Of a stretch of DNA of 49,578 nucleotides, positions 15,367-23,688 are shown in pieces. The stretch covers positions 1 through 49,578 of the forward strand of contig JAIESC010000275.1 of NCBI GenBank assembly GCA_019746355.1, given 5' to 3'. Position 1 is the stretch's first letter. Each line of letters starts with the position of its first letter. The position numbers and the translations under genes were made by a program. The DNA is from Xanthobacteraceae bacterium. Lineage in GTDB: Bacteria; Pseudomonadota; Alphaproteobacteria; Rhizobiales; Xanthobacteraceae. The notes under the pieces are model-generated. The model did no database searches and had not been told where the DNA came from. It worked only from the letters and a program-made list of their open reading frames with translations.

Positions 15367-17667
15367 ATGACCACGTGTGAAGAAATCCAGACCACCGGCC
15401 GGCTGCGCCGGTTCATTTTGATGGAGCCATGGTTCATGGAGCGACGGGCGCTCCGTGTGATGCGCAGCCTCGCCGCCATTCTTTTTGGAATTGCGGCTTT
15501 TTTTGTGGGCTGGGCGCCCGCCGGAGCCACCGGCCAGGCGCAAGTAAGGCCGGGCGACGTGCGCTCCGGCGCCCTGCTGCTCAAGGGCGACAACACCGAG
15601 GGCTATGCCGACGCCACGCGGCTCGGCATCAACGTCGATCTCACCGTGTCGGGCCCGACCATCCGCGCCCGCGTCACGCAAATCTTCCGCAACCCGACCC
15701 AGAACTGGGTCGAGGCCACTTACGTGTATCCGCTGCCGGAAGGTGGCGCGGTCGATACGCTGAAGATGGTGATCGGCGACAGGATCGTGGTCGGCGAGAT
15801 CAAGGAGCGCCAGCAGGCGCGCGTGATCTACGAGCAGGCGAAGCAGAACGGCCAGCGCGCGGCGCTGACCGAGCAGGAGCGGCCGAACATCTTCACCAAC
15901 TCGGTCGCCAACATCGGCCCCGGCGAAACCGTGCTGGTGCAGATCGAGTATCAGGAGCCGGTGCGGCAGAACGGCGACACCTTCTCGCTGCGCGTGCCGA
16001 TGGTCATCGGCCCGCGTTACAATCCCGCGCCGCTGGTGCAGAGCGTCGATCTGCGTCCCGGCCAAGACGGTCGGAGCGTCGGCTGGGGCGTGACCGCCAC
16101 CGATCCGGTGCCCGACCGCGAGCGCATCTCGCCGCCGGTGCTCGATCCGGCGCAGCACGGCCCGGTCAACCCGACGCAGATCACGGTGCGGCTGCAGTCA
16201 GGCTTCCCGCTCGGCGAGGTGAAAAGCCACCATCACCAGCTCAAGGTCGAGCAGGCGTCGGACGACGTGCGCGTGATCAGGCTCGCCGACGGCCCGGTGC
16301 CGGCCGACCGCGATTTCGAGCTGACCTGGAAGCCTGCGGCGGAGAAGGCACCTTCCGTCGGCCTGTTCCGCGAGCGTGTCGGCAACGCCGATTATCTGCT
16401 CGCCTACGTCACGCCTCCCAGCGTCGGGCATGCGGAGCAGAAGCCGCAGCCGCGCGAGGTGATCTTCGTCATCGACAACTCCGGCTCGATGGACGGCACC
16501 TCGATCGTGCAGGCCAAGGCGAGCCTCATTTACGCGCTCGGCCGCCTGCAAGCAGGCGACCGCTTCAATGTGATCCGGTTCGATCACACCATGGACGTGC
16601 TGTTCCCGACCGCTGTCGCCGCCGACGCCGAGAACGTCGGCCGTGCCAAGGGCTTCGTCGGCGCCCTGCAGGCAGCCGGCGGCACCGAGATGGTGCCGGC
16701 GATGCGGGCGGCGCTGAACGACACCAACGCCGGCGAGCAGAGCCATGTCCGTCAGGTGGTGTTCCTCACCGACGGGGCGATCGGCAACGAGCAGCAGCTG
16801 TTCGACACGATCTCGGCGCTGCGCGGACGCTCGCGGGTGTTCATGGTCGGCATCGGTTCTGCGCCGAACAGCTTCCTGATGACGCGGGCGGCCGAGCTCG
16901 GACGCGGCGCGTTCACCCACATCGGCTCGGTCGAGCAGGTCGAGGAGCGCATGCGCGGCCTGTTCGCCAAGCTGGAAAGCCCGGTCGTCACCGGCATCAC
17001 GGCGAAGTTCTCGGACGCCGTGGCCGACATGACGCCGGCGGTGATCCCCGACCTCTATCGCGGCGAGCCGCTGGTGCTCGCCGCAAGCCTGGCGAAGCTT
17101 GCGGGCTCAGTGACGATTGCCGGCCGGATCGGCGACCGCCCCTGGACCGTCACGCTGCCGGTCGCGGGTGCCGCCAAAGGCAACGGCCTGTCGAAGGTCT
17201 GGGCGCGGCGCAAGATCGCCGACGCCGAGATCGCCCGCACCATGCGGCAGGCGACGCCGGAGGATGCGGACAAGACGATCCTGCAGCTCGCGCTCGAGCA
17301 TCAGCTGGTCACGCGGCTCACCAGCCTGGTCGCGGTCGACAAGACCCCGGCCCGGCCCGCGCACGAGACGCTCAAGCTCACCGAGCTGCCGCTCAACCTG
17401 CCGGCCGGCTGGGATTTTGAAAAGGTGTTCAGCGAGCGCTCGAGGCCTGGCGTCGCACCTGAGGAACCGCGCGCGGATGCTGCGGGCGACGGCCGCGTGC
17501 AGCTGGCGCTGGCGAAGCGCAGCCCGATCCCGGTCGCGGCGCCACGCACGGTGTCGCTGCCGAAGACGGCAACCGACGCCGAAATCAAGATGATCGCGGG
17601 CACGGTCCTGCTCGCGCTCGGCCTGATCCTGCTCCTCGTGACCCGGCGTCGAGAGTTCGCACGCTGA
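15367..17667 (+). CDS. Sortase-anchored VIT/VWA domain protein (proteobacterial sortase target)
   Basis: 766 residues. An N-terminal hydrophobic segment (about residues 33-57) is a signal peptide. A VIT domain follows (about residues 60-190), then a von Willebrand A domain with an intact metal site: D370, S372 and S374 in DNSGS, T440 and D469. The C-terminus is a sorting signal: LPKTA (residues 731-735), a hydrophobic helix and the basic tail RRREFAR. This is the architecture of the marine-proteobacterial-type sortase target. The next gene is the matching sortase. GGGAG at 15354-15358 supports the start. VWA domains bind protein or matrix ligands, so an envelope adhesion or assembly role is inferred. 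Confidence 0.9.
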   Translation: MTTCEEIQTTGRLRRFILMEPWFMERRALRVMRSLAAILFGIAAFFVGWAPAGATGQAQVRPGDVRSGALLLKGDNTEGYADATRLGINVDLTVSGPTIRARVTQIFRNPTQNWVEATYVYPLPEGGAVDTLKMVIGDRIVVGEIKERQQARVIYEQAKQNGQRAALTEQERPNIFTNSVANIGPGETVLVQIEYQEPVRQNGDTFSLRVPMVIGPRYNPAPLVQSVDLRPGQDGRSVGWGVTATDPVPDRERISPPVLDPAQHGPVNPTQITVRLQSGFPLGEVKSHHHQLKVEQASDDVRVIRLADGPVPADRDFELTWKPAAEKAPSVGLFRERVGNADYLLAYVTPPSVGHAEQKPQPREVIFVIDNSGSMDGTSIVQAKASLIYALGRLQAGDRFNVIRFDHTMDVLFPTAVAADAENVGRAKGFVGALQAAGGTEMVPAMRAALNDTNAGEQSHVRQVVFLTDGAIGNEQQLFDTISALRGRSRVFMVGIGSAPNSFLMTRAAELGRGAFTHIGSVEQVEERMRGLFAKLESPVVTGITAKFSDAVADMTPAVIPDLYRGEPLVLAASLAKLAGSVTIAGRIGDRPWTVTLPVAGAAKGNGLSKVWARRKIADAEIARTMRQATPEDADKTILQLALEHQLVTRLTSLVAVDKTPARPAHETLKLTELPLNLPAGWDFEKVFSERSRPGVAPEEPRADAAGDGRVQLALAKRSPIPVAAPRTVSLPKTATDAEIKMIAGTVLLALGLILLLVTRRREFAR

Positions 17668-17706
17668 TACCGGACGGGAGGGAGTTCTCCCCGGCTCCCT
17701 CCCGCA

Positions 17707-17747
17707 GCGCGCGCGGCCATCTCAGGTCCCCCAGTGGCCGCGCGCGC
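17707..17747. terminator. 13-bp inverted repeat between sortase substrate and sortase genes
   Basis: GCGCGCGCGGCCA (17707-17719) pairs perfectly with TGGCCGCGCGCGC (17735-17747) around a 15-base loop. No T-run follows, so full termination is doubtful. Its position suggests an mRNA processing or attenuation element lowering sortase output relative to substrate. Confidence 0.5.
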
Positions 17748-17772
17748 AAACTTCTTCGATGGAGTGACGACC

Positions 17773-18363
17773 GTGAAGCGCCTCGTTCTCGCGCTGACCA
17801 TCGCCCTCATTGGCCTCGTGCTGCTTGGGCAAGGCGCGTACATCCACGCCAAGGCTCTGCTGGCACAGGTCCTGCTCGAACGCGCCTTCGCCGAGGCGAT
17901 CGTGACCGGCCGCGACGTGAAGCCCTGGTCCTGGGCGGATACCTGGCCGGTGGCGCGTATCGAGGTGAAGCGCATCGGCGCAAGCGCCATCGCGCTGGCG
18001 GGCTCAAGCGGACAGGCGCTGGCGTTCGGACCCGGCCACGTCGAGCTGACACCCGATGCGGGCGAGCGCGGGGTCGCGGTCTATTCGGCGCACCGCGACA
18101 CGCACTTCCGCTTTCTCAAGGACGTCGCGATGGGCGACGAGATCGCGGTGACGCGGCGGGACGGCAGGACATTCCGCTATCGCGTGAACGGCACGTCCGT
18201 GGTCCGCTTCGACCGGTCGGGCATCGATCCTCTGGCCGAGGGCCACAAGCTCGTGCTTTCGACCTGCTGGCCGCTCGATGCGGCGACGCCGGGCCCGATG
18301 CGGTATCTGGTGCATGCCGACATGATCATCGAGAGCGCGTCTTTGCCGCCAGCAGCGCGCTGA
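17773..18363 (+). CDS. Class GN (Gram-negative) sortase
   Basis: 196 residues: an N-terminal membrane anchor (about residues 3-20) followed by the sortase beta-barrel. Catalytic residues are H107 in YSAHRDTHF, C165 in LSTCWP and R177 in GPMRYLV. It should cleave the LPKTA motif of the protein encoded just upstream and transfer it to an amine acceptor at the inner membrane or periplasm. I chose the GTG at 17773, which follows GGAG (17761-17764) by 8 bases and gives the usual short N-terminus; GTG codons at 17734 and 17764 are poorer. No other LPxTA-ended protein is in the window, so it looks like a dedicated enzyme. Confidence 0.9.
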   Translation: MKRLVLALTIALIGLVLLGQGAYIHAKALLAQVLLERAFAEAIVTGRDVKPWSWADTWPVARIEVKRIGASAIALAGSSGQALAFGPGHVELTPDAGERGVAVYSAHRDTHFRFLKDVAMGDEIAVTRRDGRTFRYRVNGTSVVRFDRSGIDPLAEGHKLVLSTCWPLDAATPGPMRYLVHADMIIESASLPPAAR

Positions 18364-18371
18364 ACGTGTTG

Positions 18372-18390
18372 GGCCCCTTGGCAAGGGGCC
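18372..18390 (+). terminator. Stem-loop downstream of the sortase gene
   Basis: GGCCCCT and AGGGGCC flank TTGCA-like loop bases just after the sortase stop. The stem is 7 bp or more with no T-run, so it is a weak terminator or processing site before the DUF1003 gene. Confidence 0.4.
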
Positions 18391-18463
18391 GTGGAGCCCT
18401 CACCTTAGCGCTGCGACATCTGCCCGGCACGAACCGGCCGGCCCCAACACGATGGAAGGCCCC

Positions 18464-19216
18464 ATGGAAAGGCCCGATCTCCACAGCGGCATTGCCCCGG
18501 CTCCGCAAAATCACAAGTCCGAAACCGCCAGGCGATGGCCCTGCGCCATCACCGGCCGTGAGCGGTCGAAGAAGGACCTGATCCGGCTCGACACGCTGCG
18601 GCCGACGCTGACGGACCGAATCCGCGTGGATCATCCGCGCCTCTCTGACGATGCGCTGATCGACCGGCACGAGATCAACCGCTACAGAAACCTGCTCGTC
18701 GAGGAGATGCTGCGCGACGAGCACGGCGAATTCACCGAGCTCGACCGGCAGGTCGCCGAAAGCATCGCCAACCAGGACACAATCGCCGAGAACGTCGAGG
18801 AGGATTTCCTCGAGCACCGCACGCTGGGCCAGCGCCTGTCCGACGGTCTCGCGGCTTTCGGCGGGTCGTGGACCTTCCTGACCTCGTTCGGTGTGTTCCT
18901 GCTGGCCTGGATGGCGTTCAACATCGTCACCGGCGACGCAAAATCCTTCGATCCCTATCCGTTCATCCTGCTCAATCTGGTGCTGTCGTGCCTCGCGGCC
19001 ATCCAGGCGCCGATCATCATGATGAGCCAGAAGCGCCAGGAGGCGAAGGACCGGCTGCGGTCGCGCAACGACTACCAGGTCAATCTCAAGGCCGAGCTGG
19101 AAATCCGGCATCTGCACGAGAAGCTCGACCACCTGATCATTAAGCAGTGGCAGCGGCTCGCGGAAATTCAGCAGATTCAGCTCGAGATCATGCAGGACGC
19201 GCGGCGGCGGTCGTAG
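18464..19216 (+). CDS. DUF1003 family membrane protein
   Basis: 250 residues. The N-terminal part has CAITGRERSKKDLIRLDTLRP, the leader usual in this family, then a charged region. Two membrane helices follow (about residues 133-150 and 166-184), then a long charged amphipathic C-terminus that could be a coiled coil (RQEAKDRLRSRNDYQVNLKA onward). Function of the family is unknown. GGAAGG just upstream supports the ATG at 18464 over one 12 bases earlier. It follows the sortase gene after a hairpin, so co-transcription is uncertain. Confidence 0.85.
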   Translation: MERPDLHSGIAPAPQNHKSETARRWPCAITGRERSKKDLIRLDTLRPTLTDRIRVDHPRLSDDALIDRHEINRYRNLLVEEMLRDEHGEFTELDRQVAESIANQDTIAENVEEDFLEHRTLGQRLSDGLAAFGGSWTFLTSFGVFLLAWMAFNIVTGDAKSFDPYPFILLNLVLSCLAAIQAPIIMMSQKRQEAKDRLRSRNDYQVNLKAELEIRHLHEKLDHLIIKQWQRLAEIQQIQLEIMQDARRRS

Positions 19217-19222
19217 GCGCGG

Positions 19223-19999
19223 TCACAACCCGCTGTGCCAGTTATAGCCCTGGTTCTCCCAATAGCCGCCGGCGTCGTTGTTCTGCACGTAGAGCGCCGT
19301 GATGTATTTCGGATTCTTGAAGCCGAGCTTGGTCGGCATGCGGCACTTCATCGGGAAGCCGTACTTGCGCGGCAGGATCTGGTTGTCGAACTTCAGTGAG
19401 AGCTGCGTCTGCGGATGCAGCGCGGTCGCCATGTCGATGGTGTTGGAATAGCCCTCGGCGCATTGGAACCAGACATACTTGGCGCGGGTGTCGGCGCCGA
19501 GGCGCTGCAGAAACTCCGACAGCTTCACGCCCTGCCATGAACCGATCGCGCTCCAGCCTTCGACGCACACGAGGCGGGTGATCTGCGACATCTGCGGCAG
19601 CGCGTAGAGCTGCTGCAGCGTCCATGGCTCCTTGTTGTCGATCAGGCCACCGACCTCGAGCTTATAGGTCTCGCCGTCGACCTCCGGCGCTTCGTCCTCC
19701 GGATAATAGCCGTTGAACGGGAACGGCCGGGTGACCGCGCTTTCCGGATATTCCGGTGCGAGCTTGTTGGGGTTGAACAGCCAGGCCTGGACCCGATCGT
19801 TGAATTTGGAAATCTTGCGCAGCGTGCCTTCGGCGGCGTCGCTGTCGATGATGTCGCAGCCGGTCAGCAGCGTCAGCGCGCCGACGCTTAAGCCGCCGCG
19901 CAGGAACCGCCGCCGCGCCGGATCGGGCAGGAGCTTGGCGGCATCCCTGATCAGGAGCTTCTGATCGACGCCGGGAATGATTCTGCGCTTGCGCGGCAT
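19223..19999 (-). CDS. Molybdopterin-dependent oxidoreductase, sulfite-oxidase fold (MsrP/YedY-like)
   Basis: 258 residues. RRRFLRGG (from R29) is a Tat-type signal, and its hydrophobic stretch ends LTLLTGC, a good lipobox with C48, so the protein may be a Tat-exported lipoprotein. The sulfite oxidase-type Mo domain has RLVCVEGWSAIGSWQGVKL, with C145 as likely Mo ligand. Relatives reduce methionine sulfoxide (MsrP) or act on unknown small substrates. The cytochrome b gene just upstream on the same strand (2-base gap) would supply electrons from quinol. Confidence 0.85.
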   Translation of the reverse strand: MPRKRRIIPGVDQKLLIRDAAKLLPDPARRRFLRGGLSVGALTLLTGCDIIDSDAAEGTLRKISKFNDRVQAWLFNPNKLAPEYPESAVTRPFPFNGYYPEDEAPEVDGETYKLEVGGLIDNKEPWTLQQLYALPQMSQITRLVCVEGWSAIGSWQGVKLSEFLQRLGADTRAKYVWFQCAEGYSNTIDMATALHPQTQLSLKFDNQILPRKYGFPMKCRMPTKLGFKNPKYITALYVQNNDAGGYWENQGYNWHSGL

Positions 20000-20001
20000 T
20001 G

Positions 20002-20640
20002 CTAGCTCCTGGCGTCCGAGCGCCCCGTCACCATCGCCTTGAGACTCTTCGGCACGATCAGCGCCAGCAGCACGTGCACCACGAGGAAGCCTGTGATGGC
20101 GGCCATCGCAAAGAAGTGCACATAGCGTGCCGCGTCATAGCCGCCGAACAGCGCGGTCAGCTCCTGCAACTGGATCGGCTTCCAGATCGAAAGCCCCGAC
20201 AGCACGATGACGATGCCGGCGAGGATCACGCCGACGTACAACAGCCGCTGCACCGCGTTGTAGACCGAGATGTCGTCATGCGAGAGGCGGAAGGTGAGCG
20301 CGGCTTTCATGTCGGCAACGACTTCGCCGGGGCGGATCGGCAGAAGCTTACGCCGGAAGCGGCCGGTCAGGATGCCCAGCATGATATAGACGAGGCCGTT
20401 GATCGCCAGCACCCACATCGCGGCGAAGTGCCAGAGCAAGGCCCCGGCGAGCCAGCCGCCGAGCGTGATCGATCTCGGAAAGGTGAAGCCGAACAGCGGC
20501 GAGGCGTTATAGATCTCCCAGCCCGAGCCGATCATCACCAGCACGGCGAGCGCGTTGATCCAGTGCGTGACACGGACCCATGCGGGATGGATCACGACGG
20601 ATGCGCGCTCGGAAGCTGACAAGGTGCTTACGCTGGTCAT
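20002..20640 (-). CDS. Cytochrome b/b561-type membrane subunit of the molybdoenzyme
   Basis: 212 residues with four or five membrane helices. Conserved His in HPAWVRVTHWINA, LLWHFAAMW, YVHFFAMAA and LVVHVLLAL are the expected b-haem ligands of the hydrogenase/thiosulfate-reductase type cytochrome b family, which differs from MsrQ. It sits directly upstream of the molybdoenzyme gene and probably exchanges electrons between the quinone pool and that periplasmic enzyme. The ATG at 20638-20640 has only a weak ribosome site. Confidence 0.85.
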   Translation of the reverse strand: MTSVSTLSASERASVVIHPAWVRVTHWINALAVLVMIGSGWEIYNASPLFGFTFPRSITLGGWLAGALLWHFAAMWVLAINGLVYIMLGILTGRFRRKLLPIRPGEVVADMKAALTFRLSHDDISVYNAVQRLLYVGVILAGIVIVLSGLSIWKPIQLQELTALFGGYDAARYVHFFAMAAITGFLVVHVLLALIVPKSLKAMVTGRSDARS

Positions 20641-20758
20641 GCGATATCCGGCAAGCTGACGCTGGGCCGACGTGATGATACCGCGAACCGGCCCGGATTT
20701 CCTGTCACAAGTCATATGCGATACCGCCGCCCGGCGCGGCAGGGATGCTCCTTCCGTC

Positions 20759-20793
20759 TCACAATTTTGTGACGGACGGAAACTGGCTATAAG
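20759..20793 (+). promoter_or_regulatory. Operator-like dyad and candidate promoter upstream of the mch-like gene
   Basis: TCACAATTTTGTGA (20759-20772) is a 6-bp inverted repeat with a 2-base spacer, flanked by TCCGTC and CGGACGGA that extend partial symmetry. A TATAAG (20788-20793) lies 15-16 bases beyond TTGTGA, so the dyad may overlap the -35 element. It ends about 39 bases before the start codon. Confidence 0.45.
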
Positions 20794-20831
20794 GAAAGGG
20801 CCGGGATGCAGTTGTTCAAGGATCCGTGTTC

Positions 20832-21881
20832 ATGACCAAGACCAGCGCCGGCAATTTCTTCGAGGACTTCCGTCTCGGTCAGATCATCCGTCACGCGACG
20901 CCGCGGACGATGACCACGGGCGACGTGGCGCTCTACACCGGGCTGTTCGGCGGACGCTTCGCCGTGCAGTCCTCCGACGCATTCGCCAAGGCGATCGGCT
21001 ATCCCCGCGCGCCGCTCGACGACCTGCTGGTGTTTCACGTGGTGTTCGGCAAGACGGTGCCGGATGTCTCGCTCAACGCCGTCGCCAATCTCGGCTATGC
21101 CGGCATGCAGTTCCTGGCCCCGGTCTATCCCGGCGACACGCTGGCCGCGACCTCGGAGGTGATCGGGCTGAAGGAGAACTCCAACCGCAAGACCGGCATC
21201 GTCTACGTGCGAACCCGCGGCACCAGGCAGGACGGCACCGCCGTGCTCGAATACGTGCGCTGGGTGATGGTGCGAAAGCGCGACGAAGTCGCGCCCGCGC
21301 CGGGCGATCACGTGCCGCGGCTGGCGGTCGCGGTCGAGCCGCGATTGCTCGGTGATGGTTGTCCGCCGCTCGACGCCGGCGCCTATGACCTGGCGTTGTC
21401 GGGCAGCCCCTATCGCTGCGACGACTACGAGATCGGCGAAAAGATCGACCACGTCGACGGCATCACCGTCGAGGAGGCCGAGCACCAGACCGCGACGCGG
21501 CTTTATCAGAACACCGCGCGCATCCATTTCGACCAGTTCTCGGCGGCACAGAGCCGGTTCGGCCGGCGGCTGATCTACGGCGGCCACGTGATCTCGCTGG
21601 CGCGCGCAATCTCGTTCAACGGACTGGGCAATGCCTTTCATATCGCGGCGATCAACGGCGGGCGGCACGTATCGCCGCTGTTTGCCGGCGCGACCGTGTT
21701 CGCATGGTCGGAGGTGCTGGCGAAAAGCGAGTTGCCGGGACGCAGCGACGTCGGAGCTTTGCGGATGCGCACGGTGGCGACGAAAGACCGGCCCTGTGCG
21801 GATTTTCCGTACCGGGCCGGGGATGACTACGATTCGTCGGTGCTGCTCGATCTCGACTACTGGGCGCTGATCCCGCGCTGA
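20832..21881 (+). CDS. mch: MaoC-like dehydratase, probably mesaconyl-CoA hydratase
   Basis: 349 residues with two hot-dog (MaoC-like) halves, about residues 10-160 and 190-340. The first half reads GNFFEDFRLGQIIRHATPRT, then ALYTGLFGGRFAVQSSDAFA and PRAPLDDLLVFHVVFGKTVP, closely like what I recall of mesaconyl-CoA hydratase (beta-methylmalyl-CoA dehydratase) of the ethylmalonyl-CoA pathway. That enzyme hydrates mesaconyl-CoA to beta-methylmalyl-CoA during acetyl-CoA assimilation. AAGGA before the ATG at 20832 favours it over a GTG six bases earlier. No other pathway gene is in the window. Confidence 0.72.
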   Translation: MTKTSAGNFFEDFRLGQIIRHATPRTMTTGDVALYTGLFGGRFAVQSSDAFAKAIGYPRAPLDDLLVFHVVFGKTVPDVSLNAVANLGYAGMQFLAPVYPGDTLAATSEVIGLKENSNRKTGIVYVRTRGTRQDGTAVLEYVRWVMVRKRDEVAPAPGDHVPRLAVAVEPRLLGDGCPPLDAGAYDLALSGSPYRCDDYEIGEKIDHVDGITVEEAEHQTATRLYQNTARIHFDQFSAAQSRFGRRLIYGGHVISLARAISFNGLGNAFHIAAINGGRHVSPLFAGATVFAWSEVLAKSELPGRSDVGALRMRTVATKDRPCADFPYRAGDDYDSSVLLDLDYWALIPR

Positions 21882-21922
21882 CCTTGGGGAGCAGTGGGTA
21901 CCGGGCAGCCGTTGAGCGCCGG

Positions 21923-22492
21923 CTATCTGCTCGCGGGCGCGGCGGTGCCGCCGCTGCTTCCCACCGCGCCGCTCGGCTGGATCACGCCGCAGCCGATGCG
22001 GCCGCCGGCGTTGCCGGTCGGATCGGTTTTGTAGTCGTCGGCCTGCGCGTGGATGACCAGCGACGAGCCGTCATTGTCGAGCAGCGAATTCGGCTTGCCC
22101 TTCTCCAGCGTGACCGCGGTGTTGAGCACCTCGACCGAAAGGTCGCCGCTCTGCGGCACGTGCAGGTTCGGCATGTCGCCGGCGTGTCCAGGGCCGGACA
22201 ACATCCCATGCTTGTGGCCGCCCGGATTGAAATGCGGGCCGGCCGAATCGAACGGCGGCTCGCACTTGCCAACCGCATGGATGTGAAACGCGTGCTCGCC
22301 GGACGGAATGCCCTTGAGCTGCAGCTTGATCAGGACGCCGTTCTGGGTCTGCGCCAGGTCGGCATCACCCAGCACTTTCCCGCTGCCATCCTTCAACTGC
22401 GCGTTGGCCAGCTCCGCCGACGCCGGAATGGCAAACAGGGCGACCAGAAAAGCGGCCGCGGCGGCCGTGCCGATCCGTTCGCGAATACGCAT
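21923..22492 (-). CDS. sodC: Periplasmic Cu-Zn superoxide dismutase
   Basis: 189 residues. A signal peptide (residues 1-26, ending IPASA) exports it. Metal ligands appear as HAFHIHAVG, GPHFNPGGHKHG and SLVIHAQADD, with Cys in GKCEPPF and RIGCGVI forming the structural disulfide. It dismutates superoxide in the periplasm. GGAGGG precedes the ATG at 22490-22492. A Ser/Gly/Ala tail (GSSGGTAAPASR) is added after the conserved end. It converges with the mch-like gene. Confidence 0.95.
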   Translation of the reverse strand: MRIRERIGTAAAAAFLVALFAIPASAELANAQLKDGSGKVLGDADLAQTQNGVLIKLQLKGIPSGEHAFHIHAVGKCEPPFDSAGPHFNPGGHKHGMLSGPGHAGDMPNLHVPQSGDLSVEVLNTAVTLEKGKPNSLLDNDGSSLVIHAQADDYKTDPTGNAGGRIGCGVIQPSGAVGSSGGTAAPASR

Positions 22493-22563
22493 GATTTCCC
22501 TCCGTGGCGCACCGCCCCGAAAGAAAACGTATGGCCCTGAAACCGGTTCCACGCAAGATGGAG

Positions 22564-23451
22564 CTAATGCAGGTCGGCCCGCATGTGCTCCACCAACTGG
22601 CGGGCAAACGGCGGCAGCGCGTCGAAGTCGCGAAGGCATATGGTGAGCTCGCGCAGCGCCCAGGGGTCGGCCAGATCGACCGCCTTGATCGCCATGGTCT
22701 TGGCGGCGCGCCGCACCGTGCTGGCCGGCACGACGCCGACGCCGACATTGCACTCGGCCAGCCGGCAGACCGCGTCAAAGCTGCGCATCTGGACACGCAG
22801 CTTCAGCGGCCGGCCGATGCTCGCGGCCTTGCTGCCGAGAAATCGCTGGATGGCGCTGGCGCGGTCGAGGCCGACGAAATCGAGGTCCAGCACCTCGGCG
22901 AAGCTGATCTTGGTCTTTTTGGCCAGCGGGTGATCGCGGCCGACCACCAGCACGAAGCGGTCGCTGCGAAACGGATAGGTGGTGAGCCGGCCTGCATCCA
23001 CGGTGCCGGCTACGATGCCGATATCGCCGACACCCTCTGCAATCAGGCCGACGATCTCGTCGCTCAATCGTTCTTCGATGTCGACGCTGACGTGCGGATG
23101 GGCGGCCAGGAACGCGCTCAGCGCCTCGGGGAGGAATTCGGTCGCGTTGGTGTTGGACAGCACCCGCACCTGCCCGGCCGCGCCGCCGGCATAGGCGCCA
23201 AGATCCTCGCGCAGCCGTTCGGCCTGCTCCAGCATGGTCCGGGCGTGCTGCAGCAGGGTGCGTCCGGCCTGGGTCGGCGTCACGCCCTGCCGCGCACGGA
23301 TCAGGAGCGGCGCGCCGAGCGCATCCTCCATGTTGCGGATGCGGGTGGAGGCCGCGGCGAGCGCCAGATGGGCGCGCTCTGCGCCGTGGGTGATGCTGCC
23401 CGCCTCCACGACATGACGGAACAGGCTGAGGTCGGTGAGATCGAAGCGCAT
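22564..23451 (-). CDS. LysR family transcriptional regulator
   Basis: 295 residues: an N-terminal helix-turn-helix (FRHVVEAGSITHGAERAHLA, about residues 11-30) and a substrate-binding domain from about residue 90. It is divergent from the sdh operon across 237 bases, and a perfect dyad (23488-23511) lies 36 bases upstream of its start. It may control itself and possibly another gene; whether it acts on sdh is untested. It runs toward sodC on the same strand with a 71-base gap. Confidence 0.92.
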   Translation of the reverse strand: MRFDLTDLSLFRHVVEAGSITHGAERAHLALAAASTRIRNMEDALGAPLLIRARQGVTPTQAGRTLLQHARTMLEQAERLREDLGAYAGGAAGQVRVLSNTNATEFLPEALSAFLAAHPHVSVDIEERLSDEIVGLIAEGVGDIGIVAGTVDAGRLTTYPFRSDRFVLVVGRDHPLAKKTKISFAEVLDLDFVGLDRASAIQRFLGSKAASIGRPLKLRVQMRSFDAVCRLAECNVGVGVVPASTVRRAAKTMAIKAVDLADPWALRELTICLRDFDALPPFARQLVEHMRADLH

Positions 23452-23487
23452 CGGCGCTCCTTCGTATTCCGCGAAGGCAGGCTTTGA

Positions 23488-23511
23488 AAAATGCTAATTC
23501 TGAAGCATTTT
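23488..23511. promoter_or_regulatory. Perfect dyad upstream of the LysR gene
   Basis: AAAATGCT (23488-23495) and AGCATTTT (23504-23511) with an 8-base spacer AATTCTGA. It is an AT-rich island in GC-rich DNA, close to the lysR start, and fits a LysR autoregulatory box. Confidence 0.55.
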
Positions 23512-23688
23512 ACAATAGCTTATCTTTCGCTCATAGCGAAGTGAAGGCCTGAGCGCGCGATAAGCTGGGCTGCAACCTGCAAGCGCTTGGGATAGCGCGG
23601 AATTCCGCCGCCGAGCGTTGCGGCACCCGCGGCCTTCCGCTAGGAACGCTTCTAAAGCGGACAGAGTTACCGCCTGGAGTGAGAAGTT

